64,000 nucleotides of DNA from Streptomyces sp. DH12 (lineage in GTDB: Bacteria > Actinomycetota > Actinomycetes > Streptomycetales > Streptomycetaceae). The DNA is taken from NCBI RefSeq assembly GCF_020873895.1, contig NZ_JAHWGT010000009.1, positions 162,640-226,639 of the forward strand, in the 5' to 3' direction. The notes beneath the pieces were generated by a model. It did not search any database. It worked only from the letters and a program-made list of their open reading frames with translations, and was not told the origin of the DNA. The number at the start of each line of letters is the position of its first letter. Within the stretch, counting starts at the first letter, position 1. Below are positions 46,967 to 54,606 of the stretch, one piece after another. The translations under genes and the position numbers were made by a program.

Positions 46967-48549
46967 GCACCGAGAACGAGGGCACCGCGGTCCCGTCCGC
47001 CCCCGACGCCCCGTCCGCGCCCGCTCCCGAGGACGCCCCGCAGCGGCCCGCAGCCCCCGCCACGGAGGCCCCGGCCACCGCGCCCACGGAGGCCACCGCG
47101 CCCACGGAGGCGGCGGCTCCGGCTCCGACGGCGGCTCCGGGCGGGCCCGTGGCCCCGCCGCCCCCGGCGGCGCCGCCCGCGTACCCGCCGCACACCGCGC
47201 CCGCCCCGGCGTACGCCGCGCCCGCCCCGCCGCCCACGGCGCCCGCGCCGGCGTACGCCGCGGCCCACGGCCACGAGCAGCCGGCGGGGCACGGCGGCGG
47301 CCCGGCGCCGAACGGCGCGCACGGCCACCCGACCGCCGTCCAGGCGGGCGGCGGGCAGGACCCGGCAGGCGGCGGCTACGGCGGCGGATGGGGTACGCCC
47401 CCCGGCCTCCCGCCCGTCCCGCCGTCCCCGCGCAAACGTTCCGGCGGTCTGCTCGCCGCGGTCCTCGTCGCGGCGCTCGTCGCCGGCGGCGTGGGCGGCG
47501 GCTTCGGCTACTGGGCGGCCGAGCGCAACGACACCTCCGCCTCGACGACCATCTCCGCCGGCGACACCCCCGCCGACTTCAAGCGCGACCCCGGCACCGT
47601 CGCGGCCATCGCCGCCAAGGCCCTGCCGAGCGTCGTCACGATCGAGGCCAAGTCGGGCGGCGCGGAGGGCGAGGGCGGTACGGGCACCGGCTTCGTCTAC
47701 GACAAGGAAGGCCACATCGTCACCAACAACCACGTGGTGGCGTCGGCGGCGGAGGGCGGCGCGGTCACGGCGACGTTCGCCGACGGCAAGAAGTACGACG
47801 CCGAGGTCGTCGGACGCGCCCAGGGGTACGACGTCGCGGTGCTCAAGCTCCGCAACGCCCCCTCCGAGCTGACGCCGCTCCCGCTCGGTGACTCCGAGAA
47901 GGTCGCCGTCGGCGACGCGACGATCGCGATCGGCGCCCCGTTCGGCCTCTCCAACACGGTGACGACCGGCATCATCAGCGCGAAGAACCGCCCGGTCGCC
48001 TCCAGCGACGGCTCGGGCGGCAAGAACTCGTACATGAGCGCCCTGCAGACCGACGCGTCGATCAACCCGGGCAACTCCGGCGGCCCGCTGCTGGACGCCC
48101 GCGGCGCCGTCATCGGCATCAACTCGGCGATCCAGTCGCCGGGTTCCGGCGGCCTCGGACAGTCGCAGGCGGGCTCCGTCGGCCTGGGCTTCGCCATCCC
48201 GGTGAACCAGGCGAAGAACGTCGCCGAGCAGCTGATCAAGACGGGCGAGCCGGTCTACCCGATGATCGGCGCGACCGTGAACATGACGGAGAAGGGCGAG
48301 GGCGCGACCATCGTCGACCAGGGCACGGGCGGTACGGCGGCCATCACGCCGAACGGCCCGGCGGCCAAGGCCGGGCTGCGCCCCGGGGACGTCATCACAC
48401 GCTTCGGCAACCGGATCATCGACAGCGGCCCGACGCTGATCAGCGAGATCTGGACGCACAAGCCGGGGGACACCGTGACGGTGACCTACAAGCGCGGCGG
48501 CCAGGAGAAGCAGGTCCAGATCACCCTCGGCGAACGCAAGGGCGACTGA
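46963..48549 (+). CDS. htrA: Membrane-anchored HtrA/DegP-type serine protease with PDZ domain
   Basis: 528 residues from GTG with GAGGAG upstream. Residues ~1-160 are Pro/Ala-rich cytoplasmic low complexity. One membrane helix sits at ~163-185 (GLLAAVLVAALVAGGVGGGFGYW). The trypsin-like domain has the triad H (TNNHVVAS), D (GYDVAVLKL) and S (NPGNSGGPLLD), and the C-terminal PDZ domain has GPAAKAGLRPGDVITRFGNRII. It degrades or refolds damaged envelope proteins outside the membrane. In Streptomyces such genes are often under two-component (CssRS-type) control. A strong terminator follows. Confidence 0.95.
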   Translation: MSTENEGTAVPSAPDAPSAPAPEDAPQRPAAPATEAPATAPTEATAPTEAAAPAPTAAPGGPVAPPPPAAPPAYPPHTAPAPAYAAPAPPPTAPAPAYAAAHGHEQPAGHGGGPAPNGAHGHPTAVQAGGGQDPAGGGYGGGWGTPPGLPPVPPSPRKRSGGLLAAVLVAALVAGGVGGGFGYWAAERNDTSASTTISAGDTPADFKRDPGTVAAIAAKALPSVVTIEAKSGGAEGEGGTGTGFVYDKEGHIVTNNHVVASAAEGGAVTATFADGKKYDAEVVGRAQGYDVAVLKLRNAPSELTPLPLGDSEKVAVGDATIAIGAPFGLSNTVTTGIISAKNRPVASSDGSGGKNSYMSALQTDASINPGNSGGPLLDARGAVIGINSAIQSPGSGGLGQSQAGSVGLGFAIPVNQAKNVAEQLIKTGEPVYPMIGATVNMTEKGEGATIVDQGTGGTAAITPNGPAAKAGLRPGDVITRFGNRIIDSGPTLISEIWTHKPGDTVTVTYKRGGQEKQVQITLGERKGD

Positions 48550-48566
48550 CCTCCCCCACCGCACAC

Positions 48567-48596
48567 GAGGGAGGGCCGCTGCCGTGGCCCTCCCTC
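48567..48596 (+). terminator. Rho-independent-like terminator after htrA
   Basis: GAGGGAGGGCC (48567-48577) and GGCCCTCCCTC (48586-48596) form a perfect 11-bp stem with an 8-base loop, 17 bases after the stop. No U run, as usual in high-GC actinobacteria. Confidence 0.8.
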
Positions 48597-48617
48597 AGCC
48601 CTTTCGGCATCACAGCC

Positions 48618-48651
48618 CTTCGGGGCCTCGCGCGCTTCGGGGCCTCGCGCG
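48618..48651. repeat. Exact 17-bp tandem duplication
   Basis: CTTCGGGGCCTCGCGCG at 48618-48634 and again at 48635-48651, followed by degenerate GCCTCAGCCC(CT)CCGGT units to about 48693. Intergenic. Confidence 0.8.
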
Positions 48652-48710
48652 CGTCGGCGCCTCAGCCCCTCCGGTGCCTCAGCCCTCCGGTGGCTCGGCG
48701 CGGGCAGCGG

Positions 48711-49154
48711 TCACGCCTCGGCCAGCGCGTAGGCCGCCATCTCGCCGAAGCAGGCGACGGCCAGCACGGTGACGGTCCCGATGAGGGCGCACAGCGAGAA
48801 CCGCGCGTCGCCCATGACGGCGGCGACGACCTGCAGCACGGCCAGCGTGACGCCGGTGCCCCACATCAGCGCGCGCGGGAAGGCGCCGACCGTGCTCACG
48901 GTGGCCTCGCCGACCAGGTGCGGCACGGTCGACAGCAGCGCGATCAGAGCGAACGAGACGGAGACGAAGAGGGCGGCCGGCACGTCCCAGTGCCGGTGGT
49001 GGGAGAGCGTGTACGTCATCGTGCCCAGGTAGACGAGCGCCGACAGGACCGCGCAGCCGCCGGCGGCGAGGAACGACACCGCGTGCTCGCCGGGCCCCTC
49101 CGTCCGGCCGTCGACGAGGACCCTGCGGGTGACACGGGCCAGGGGAACGGTCAT
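48711..49154 (-). CDS. Small integral membrane protein, unknown
   Basis: 147 residues, four predicted membrane helices (FLAAGGCAVLSALVYLGTMTY, AALFVSVSFALIALLSTV, LMWGTGVTLAVLQVVAAVM, LCALIGTVTVLAVACFGEMAAYAL). No motif recognised. The ATG is preceded by GGAGGGTCCC on the coding strand (spacing ~6). Confidence 0.75.
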   Translation of the reverse strand: MTVPLARVTRRVLVDGRTEGPGEHAVSFLAAGGCAVLSALVYLGTMTYTLSHHRHWDVPAALFVSVSFALIALLSTVPHLVGEATVSTVGAFPRALMWGTGVTLAVLQVVAAVMGDARFSLCALIGTVTVLAVACFGEMAAYALAEA

Positions 49155-49317
49155 GGGACCCTCCGGGGCGTCTGCTGGCAGCGGGCGGTGCGGACACGCG
49201 TGAGGGTAGGGGCGCGCCGTCGGGACGGACGCCGCCGCCCGCCTGCCGTCCCCGGGGGCGCGCGGCCCGCCCCGCAGGCAGCGGGCGCCGCGCGCGCCCC
49301 TCTGGTGGCCGGGCGTC

Positions 49318-49602
49318 TCACCCGCGCGGGTGACCGCCGTGGCGGGGTCCGGCGGCCGACGGGCCGGCTCCCCGGCCGAGCGCGCCGGAGACGACCTTGC
49401 GCAGGGCGATGACGGCGGCGGCCGTGGCGATGCCCTCCCACCCGGGCGAGGCGGCGAGGCGGAGCAGCCCCGCGGCGGTGAGGAAGTCCAGGAGCACCGC
49501 GAGAGTCGGCCTCACCCGCCCGGTCGCGCGGTAGGCGAGGGGGCAGGCGAGCAGGCCCATGGCCGCGCAGAGGACGGACGCCTGGAGCAGCAGCGCCGTC
49601 AC
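49318..49602 (-). CDS. Small membrane protein coupled to a DUF1622 gene
   Basis: 94 residues from a GTG that overlaps the stop of the DUF1622 gene (GTGA). Hydrophobic segments LLLQASVLCAAMGLLACPLAY, TLAVLLDFLTAAGLLRLAA and GIATAAAVIALRKVVSG suggest three helices, then a basic Gly/Pro/His tail. Function unknown; the overlap implies it works with the DUF1622 protein. Confidence 0.75.
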   Translation of the reverse strand: MTALLLQASVLCAAMGLLACPLAYRATGRVRPTLAVLLDFLTAAGLLRLAASPGWEGIATAAAVIALRKVVSGALGRGAGPSAAGPRHGGHPRG

Positions 49603-50108
49603 GGCGCGGCCGGGCGACCGCCGCCGGTCCCGGGGCCCGTACCGCCGTCACCGTCCGCGGCGGGCCCCGTACCGGCGCCACCGCCGGCCCCGGCGGGCGC
49701 CGTTCGGCCGCCCTCGACCGCCTCCGCGCCCTCGCCGCCCGCGCGTTCGATCTCATCCCGCTCCTGGGCGATCTCCCGCCCCAGGAAGTAGTTGAGGGCG
49801 GTCCTGATCGCGGCGATGGCGGCCAACTGCCCGATCTCGGCGAAGCTCGGCGCGACCGCGGTCCGCAGCACGTCACCGGCGAGCTGGAACTCCAGCCCCA
49901 GCACGAGGAACCGCCCGAGCCGCAGCCGGATCCGGTTGAACGCCCCGGTCCGGGCCCGGTCGCGCGCCATGCCGAGGACGAACTGCGCGAAGGCCCACGC
50001 GGCGCCGACGAAGATGATCAGCGCACCGGCCGACTCGACCAGCCGCACCAGCAGTCCGATCGCCTCACGCAGGTCCTCCTCGGGCAACAGGTCGAGGGAA
50101 AGAGTCAT
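49599..50108 (-). CDS. DUF1622 membrane protein
   Basis: 169 residues from ATG. DUF1622 pattern: LREAIGLLVRLVESAGALIIFVGAAWAFAQFVLG, FNRIRLRLGRFLVLGLEFQLAGDVLRTAVAPSFAEIGQLAAIAAIRTALNYFLGREI. Two or three helices, then a Gly/Ala-rich cytoplasmic tail. The family has no proven function. It is translationally coupled to the next small membrane gene. Confidence 0.88.
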   Translation of the reverse strand: MTLSLDLLPEEDLREAIGLLVRLVESAGALIIFVGAAWAFAQFVLGMARDRARTGAFNRIRLRLGRFLVLGLEFQLAGDVLRTAVAPSFAEIGQLAAIAAIRTALNYFLGREIAQERDEIERAGGEGAEAVEGGRTAPAGAGGGAGTGPAADGDGGTGPGTGGGRPAAP

Positions 50109-50286
50109 AGCCCCCGGCGTACCCCCCGGTCCTGCTCCCCCCACCTCGACGCGCCCGACACCTCCACCCGTACGGCCCAAGAGGCCGGGCGAGGCGGCCG
50201 GTCGGCGCAGCGGACAGCCGCCAAGTCCCGCTCCCGCCAACCGGATCGTGCGGGCACGCGCGTGCCGGCGTGCGAAACCATGGAGC

Positions 50287-51240
50287 ATGCGAACGGACGA
50301 CTGGCACCTCACCGACGACGTCGACGACTTCCTCGCCCGAGCCGGGGACTTCCTGCGCTCACGGCCCGCCCTGCACACCATGCCGCTGACGGTGACCGAG
50401 AAGCTGCGGTCGGGCGGGGCGGACGCGCACGGCGCCCCGGCCGCCCTCTTCGGCCGGTCGGAGCGGGCGGGGGAGGTCCGCGCCACCTTCCACCGCCTGC
50501 CGTCCCGCGGCCTGAGCCCCACCCCGCTCACCGCCGAGGAGGCCGACGCCCTGGCCGGCCGGCTCGCCGGCCTGGGGCTCTCCCTCCCCTACGTCAGCGC
50601 GGACCACGACACCGCCACCGCCTTCGCGGAGGCGTGGCAGCGGCACACGGGCGCGGTACCGACGCTCGGCAAGCGGATCCGGCTGTACCGCCTCGGCGCG
50701 CTCACCCCACCGGAGCGGCGCCCCGAGGGGGCGGGGCGCGTTGCGGGCGAGCGGGACCACGAGCACGTGGTGCGCTGGTGCGGCGAGTTCTGCGAGGCCG
50801 TCGGGGAAGTGCCCGCCGTGGACGCCGGCTCCTGGCCCGGCTCCCGCTTCGCCGACAAGCGGTTCACGTACTGGGAGACCCCGGGCGGCACCCCGGTCTC
50901 CATGGCCGGCTCGACGGCGATGGTCGGCGGCATGGTCCGGGTGGACCCCGTCTACACCCCGGCCCACGTCCGGGGCCGCGGCTACGCGGCCGCCGTGACG
51001 GTCGAGGTGAGCCGGGCCGCGCTGGCCGCGGGCGCGACGGACGTCGTCCTCTTCGCGGACCCCGCCAACCCCACCAGCAACGCCCTCTACCAGCGCATCG
51101 GCTACGTCCCCCTCACGGAGTGGACGGTGTACGACTTCGCCGTACGACCGCAGGCGCCCGGACGGCCGGGAGACGGACAGGCCGCCGCGCGCCCGACCGC
51201 CGCCACCGGCCCGGTGCCCGGGGGAACGGCGGCCCCGTGA
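50287..51240 (+). CDS. GNAT-family N-acetyltransferase
   Basis: 317 residues from ATG 50287. The C-terminal acetyl-CoA-binding core is clear: VRVDPVYTPAHVRGRGYAAAVTVEVSRAALAAGATDVVLFADPANPTSNALYQRIGYVPL (motif A RGRGYA, motif B NALYQRIGY). The N-terminal half is a diverged second GNAT-like domain. The substrate is unknown. It ends about 215 bases before tRNA-Ser. Confidence 0.88.
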   Translation: MRTDDWHLTDDVDDFLARAGDFLRSRPALHTMPLTVTEKLRSGGADAHGAPAALFGRSERAGEVRATFHRLPSRGLSPTPLTAEEADALAGRLAGLGLSLPYVSADHDTATAFAEAWQRHTGAVPTLGKRIRLYRLGALTPPERRPEGAGRVAGERDHEHVVRWCGEFCEAVGEVPAVDAGSWPGSRFADKRFTYWETPGGTPVSMAGSTAMVGGMVRVDPVYTPAHVRGRGYAAAVTVEVSRAALAAGATDVVLFADPANPTSNALYQRIGYVPLTEWTVYDFAVRPQAPGRPGDGQAAARPTAATGPVPGGTAAP

Positions 51241-51456
51241 GCCACCCGGCCGGGGCCGCGACGACCGCGGGCGCTGTGCGGAGTGGTCGTCCGGGCATCG
51301 TGCTGCGTGTCCACCGGTCATGCGTTCGGCGAGGTGATCTCCTGAGCACCGACGGTGTCGGCGCGCCCCGCTTCGGCCACCCTCCGGCCGGCTCGCCCCG
51401 CGACCGACCGGGGGCCGGTACGCTGTACCCGCTCTGCCCCGGGCGGGCAGTGGCTG

Positions 51457-51541
51457 GGTGGGTTGCCCGAGCGGCCTAAGGGAACGGTCTTGAAAACCGT
51501 CGTGGCGCGAGTCACCGTGGGTTCAAATCCCACACCCACCG
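51457..51541 (+). tRNA. tRNA-Ser (anticodon UGA)
   Basis: Class II tRNA, 85 bases. Acceptor GGTGGGT/ACCCACC, anticodon arm ACGGT-CTTGAAA-ACCGT with TGA, a long variable arm (about 51501-51516) and T arm GTGGG-TTCAAAT-CCCAC. CCA is not encoded. Reads UCA/UCG-type serine codons. Confidence 0.96.
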
Positions 51542-51550
51542 CGCAGGTTG

Positions 51551-51585
51551 GCGGCCCCTGACCAGCTAGAACGGTCAGGGGCCGC
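51551..51585 (+). terminator. Terminator after tRNA-Ser(UGA)
   Basis: GCGGCCCCTGACC (51551-51563) pairs perfectly with GGTCAGGGGCCGC (51573-51585): 13-bp stem, 9-base loop, ten bases after the tRNA. Confidence 0.85.
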
Positions 51586-51965
51586 TGTGCTGCCGCTACC
51601 CGGGAGCGCCCGTCGTCTCCCGGTGTTCCCCGCTCGATCGGGCACGAGTGGGGCACGAAGTCCCGCGACCGTCCTGCACCTCGTGCTCCTGCCCGGGAAG
51701 CCCCTCCCGTCATCCGGAGCCGCCTGGCAGGGTTGCGTGATGGCGAACGCGTCGTCGTCCCTCGCGCCCGCTGATCTGAGCGGTGGGTGCGCTTCCGAGC
51801 GGCTCGCCTGTGCGCCCCCGCCCGCAACCCACCACTCACCCGAGCTCCCATCCCGTCCGCCGTGGCCCCACGCCTCGGCAGTCCGTGCCACTGCTGCGGG
51901 CTCGCCTTCACGGCGAAGCCACGAGGCGCGGACGGGCAAGACGGGCGTTCCGAGCGTGGAGGAAG
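51586..51965. other. Non-coding remnant between two tRNA-end copies
   Basis: 380 bases with open frames on both strands but no domain, ribosome site or codon signal that supports a gene. It is bounded on the left by the tRNA-Ser and its terminator and on the right by a degenerate copy of both, so it is probably what is left of an integrated element. Confidence 0.4.
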
Positions 51966-52018
51966 TGCCCCACCCACCGCCAGGCGGCAGCCCCCTGACC
52001 AGGCGAGTCGGTCAGGGG
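51966..52018 (+). repeat. Degenerate copy of the tRNA-Ser 3' end and terminator (att-like)
   Basis: ACCCACCGC at 51971-51979 repeats the last bases of the tRNA (51534-51542). It is followed at similar spacing by CCCCCTGACC (51990-51999) and GGTCAGGGGG (52009-52018), a 10-bp stem copying the tRNA terminator. Order and spacing match the original; loops differ. Confidence 0.65.
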
Positions 52019-52112
52019 GTGCTGCTACGCCGCGCGGACGTTCCGGGGTGGCCGACCCGTCAGGCCGGGAACCGCAGGACGTCGTGGCGGGCGGCGTGGG
52101 AGGGTGGAGGGT

Positions 52113-52556
52113 GTGACGCTTGAGGACCTGGTGCGGTTGCGTCGGGCGCGGGACGTGATGGATCGGGAGTACGCGCGGCCCCTGGACGTCCCGACGCTGG
52201 CGCGCGGCGCCCACATGTCGCCGGGGCACTTCTCCCGCAGCTTCCGCGCCGCCTACGGGGAGACGCCCTACGGCTACCTCATGACCCGGCGCATCGAGCG
52301 GGCGAAGGCGCTGCTGCGGCGCGGGGACCTGAGTGTGACGGACGTCTGCTTCGCGGTCGGGTGCACCTCGCTCGGGTCGTTCAGTTCGCGCTTCACCGAG
52401 CTGGTCGGCGAGTCCCCGAGTGCGTACCGGGCCCGCCCGCACGACACGGGCGCCGCCGTTCCCGCGTGCGTGGCCAAGGTCTGGACGCGGCCCGTGCGGA
52501 GCGGTGGGCCGGGACCGGTCAGGAACGGAGAAGCGGGATCCGCCGCCGCCTCGTAG
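52113..52556 (+). CDS. AraC-family DNA-binding protein (HTH domain only)
   Basis: 147 residues from GTG 52113 (GGAGGG just upstream). Two AraC helix-turn-helix motifs: PLDVPTLARGAHMSPGHFSRSFRAAYGETPYGYLMTRRIERAKALL and LSVTDVCFAVGCTSLGSFSSRFTELVGESPSAYRA. There is no N-terminal effector domain, and a 45-residue Pro/Gly/Arg-rich tail follows. The VOC gene begins ten bases later, so a regulator-sensor/enzyme pair is likely. Confidence 0.9.
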   Translation: MTLEDLVRLRRARDVMDREYARPLDVPTLARGAHMSPGHFSRSFRAAYGETPYGYLMTRRIERAKALLRRGDLSVTDVCFAVGCTSLGSFSSRFTELVGESPSAYRARPHDTGAAVPACVAKVWTRPVRSGGPGPVRNGEAGSAAAS

Positions 52557-52566
52557 CGTCGACGGC

Positions 52567-52983
52567 ATGGACATCAAGCTTTCCCAGTGCTTCATCGCCG
52601 TCGACGACCACGACAAGGCGCTCGCCTTCTACCGGGACGCCCTCGGGCTGGAAGTGCGCAACGACGTCGCGTTCGAGGGCATGCGGTGGGTGACCGTCGG
52701 TTCGCCCGGGCAGCCGGGCGTGGAGATCGTCCTCGAGCCGCCGCTCGCCGACCCCAACGCCTCCCCGGCGGACCGCCGGACCATGGCGGAGATGCTCGCC
52801 AAGGGCCACCTGCGAGGCGTGATCTTCTCCACGGAGGACTGCGACGCCACCTTCGAGCGGGTGCGGGCGGCCGGTGGGGAGGTGCTCCAGGAGCCGATCG
52901 ACCAGCCCTACGGCGTCCGCGACTGCGCGTTCCGCGACCCGGCGGGGAACATGGTGCGGATCACCCAGTCGCGTAAGCAGTGA
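52567..52983 (+). CDS. VOC-family (glyoxalase/bleomycin-resistance fold) protein
   Basis: 138 residues from ATG. Paired beta-alpha-beta-beta-beta units: FIAVDDHDKALAFYRDALGLEVRNDVAFEGMRWVTVG and VIFSTEDCDATFERVRAAGGEVLQEPIDQPYGVRDCAFRDPAGNMVRI. Single-domain members act as dimers in glyoxalase, dioxygenase or antibiotic-binding roles. A TAGCGT hexamer overlapping the araC-like stop, six bases before the ATG, could give a leaderless transcript in addition to read-through from the regulator gene. Confidence 0.9.
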   Translation: MDIKLSQCFIAVDDHDKALAFYRDALGLEVRNDVAFEGMRWVTVGSPGQPGVEIVLEPPLADPNASPADRRTMAEMLAKGHLRGVIFSTEDCDATFERVRAAGGEVLQEPIDQPYGVRDCAFRDPAGNMVRITQSRKQ

Positions 52984-53057
52984 ATTCCGTCGGGTAATCG
53001 GCATTCTCCGGCCTGGTTCTTCGCGGCTCTTCTCGAATGAATTCTCCGCACGCGTGA

Positions 53058-53098
53058 CGGCCGGCTCCCGGGATCCAGTGGATTTCGGGAGCCGGCCG
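53058..53098. terminator. Hairpin between convergent VOC and secreted-protein genes
   Basis: CGGCCGGCTCCCG (53058-53070) and CGGGAGCCGGCCG (53086-53098): perfect 13-bp stem, 15-base loop. Confidence 0.8.
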
Positions 53099-53125
53099 CT
53101 CGTCATGCGTCGTCCGCGGTGCGGG

Positions 53126-53557
53126 TCAGCCCTTCAGAGACGCGTGCGCGACCGTGTTGGTGGGCCACCAGAAGTCGGCCGCTCCGGCCTGTGCGAAGGA
53201 GCCCGTTCCCGCGTTGGACGCGCGGTACGTCCAGCCCTTGTTCGCCTTGAGCGTCACGGTGGGGGTGCGGCAGGTGTTGACCTTGGTGCACGCCTTGCCG
53301 TTGGTCACGAACTGTTTCCCGTTGTTGCCGGAGAGCGCGATCGTGGGCCGCATGATCTTGATCTTCGCCTGCTTGCAGTCCTGCTGCGCGTAGGCCAGGA
53401 CCTTCCCTGCGGACTTCCACACGTACACCGTGTTGGTGCAGCCGTAGTACGCCTTGCCGGTGCCCTTGACCGGGGCCGCGTGGGCAGTGGTCGCCGACGC
53501 CAGGACGCAGGCGAGGACCGCCCCGCCGACGCCGAGGGCTCGCTTGAAGTTGTTCAT
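53126..53557 (-). CDS. Small secreted protein with four cysteines, unknown
   Basis: 143 residues. Perfect ribosome site (GGGAGGACAA) before the ATG. Sec signal NFKRALGVGGAVLACVLASATTAHA, cleaved at about residue 27. The mature protein (~116 residues) is Lys/Thr/Asn-rich with four Cys (YYGCTN, QQDCKQ, GKACTK, NTCRTP), probably two disulfides, and ends in ADFWWPTNTVAHASLKG. No family recognised. The long, relatively A+T-rich upstream region hints at tight regulation. Confidence 0.8.
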   Translation of the reverse strand: MNNFKRALGVGGAVLACVLASATTAHAAPVKGTGKAYYGCTNTVYVWKSAGKVLAYAQQDCKQAKIKIMRPTIALSGNNGKQFVTNGKACTKVNTCRTPTVTLKANKGWTYRASNAGTGSFAQAGAADFWWPTNTVAHASLKG

Positions 53558-53652
53558 TTGTCCTCCCGTTTCCGTCGTGCCGCGAGTTCCGTCCGGTCGA
53601 TGTGCGACGGGCCGCGGTTTGACCCCGTGAAGTTATCCGAAGTCCTCGCGGC

Positions 53653-53671
53653 GGCTCAATGCATTTGAGCC
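53653..53671. promoter_or_regulatory. Inverted repeat upstream of the secreted-protein gene
   Basis: GGCTCAA-TGCAT-TTGAGCC: perfect 7-bp arms, 96 bases upstream of the start codon of the leftward secreted-protein gene. Regulator unknown. Confidence 0.45.
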
Positions 53672-53800
53672 TCCCGTGAGGTTCCGATGAAAGTCGAAGA
53701 ATCAACGAATTGCTTCCGGATGGGAATTGCGGGGGAGGGGGCGAAGGGGACGGGTGCGCCGTCGCCGCCGCCGGTGCTGGGGTTGGCGGTGGGAGGCATT

Positions 53801-53850
53801 TTGCACTAGTGCGATAATTGCTTGCAGCTAGTGCAGCGGTGGGCTAGGTT
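53801..53850 (+). promoter_or_regulatory. Leaderless promoter and paired palindromic operators of a GNAT gene
   Basis: TTGCAG (53822-53827) and TAGGTT (53845-53850) are 17 bases apart, with the ATG six bases on, so the transcript is probably leaderless. The perfect palindrome GCACTAGTGC (53803-53812) and a related TGCAGCTAGTGCA (53823-53835) covering the -35 look like two GntR-type operator copies. Confidence 0.6.
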
Positions 53851-53856
53851 GCCGTC

Positions 53857-54450
53857 ATGTCTGCCAAGCGCCCCACGCCCACCACCCTGGTCGGACGACA
53901 CGTCCGCCTGGAGCCCCTCACAGCCGACCACCTGGGCGACTTGTTCGCCGCCGGGGGGCGGGACGAGGAGGTGTGGCGGTGGCAGGGCGGGCCCGCGCCG
54001 CGCTCCGAGGCGGAGCTCGCCGAGAAGCTCGACGCGGTGCTGGAGGCCGCCGAGCGCGGTGAGTACGTGCCGTTCGCCGTGGTGCACCGAGCCGAGGGCC
54101 GCGCCGTGGGGTGGACCTGCTACCTGGACGTCGACGCGGACGACGAGCGACTGGAGATCGGCTGGACCTGGTACGGCCGTGCCTACTGGCGCACCGCAGT
54201 GAACACCGAGGCGAAGCTTCTCCTGCTCACCCACGCCTTCGACGAGCTCGGCATGGGCCGCGTGCAGCTGAAGACCGACCACCTCAACCAGCGCTCCCAG
54301 GCGGCCATCGCCCGGCTCGGTGCCCGCCGGGAGGGCGTGCTGCGTCGACACCGCCGCCGGCCCGACGGCACCTGGCGCGACAGCGTGTACTTCTCCCTCC
54401 TCGCCGACGAGTGGCCGGAGGCGAAGGCGCGGCTCGCCGCCCGCCTCTGA
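53857..54450 (+). CDS. GNAT-family N-acetyltransferase (RimJ/RimL-like)
   Basis: 197 residues. RimJ/RimL-type pattern: LVGRHVRLEPLTADHLGDLF, VVHRAEGRAVGWTCYLDVDADDERLEIGWTWYGRAYWRTAVNTEAKLLLLTHAFDELGMGRVQLKTDHLNQRSQAAIARLGARREGVLRRHRRRPDGTWRDSVYFSLLADEWP. The usual acetyl-CoA loop is less Arg/Gly-rich than in typical GNATs. Substrate unknown. It is controlled by its own promoter with palindromic sites. Confidence 0.9.
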   Translation: MSAKRPTPTTLVGRHVRLEPLTADHLGDLFAAGGRDEEVWRWQGGPAPRSEAELAEKLDAVLEAAERGEYVPFAVVHRAEGRAVGWTCYLDVDADDERLEIGWTWYGRAYWRTAVNTEAKLLLLTHAFDELGMGRVQLKTDHLNQRSQAAIARLGARREGVLRRHRRRPDGTWRDSVYFSLLADEWPEAKARLAARL

Positions 54451-54606
54451 CCGCCCCGAACCCCCGCCCGGCCTTCCGGGACGTCCGCGCCCATCGCCCC
54501 GCGCGTCCGCGCCCATCGCCCCGCGCGCCCACGCCCGTCCCGGGCGACCCGCCCCCACGCCCGGCGCCCCGAAACCCGCCGCGTCCCCCCGTGCGTCCTT
54601 CCCGCC

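Noticed and set aside
51523-51939. Open frames on both strands in the spacer after tRNA-Ser
   Set aside because: No start with a ribosome site, no conserved motif; better explained as remnant DNA between two copies of the tRNA end.
53631-53642. TTATCCGAA near the secreted-protein gene as a DnaA box
   Set aside because: Two mismatches in the critical TCCACA core and no neighbouring boxes.
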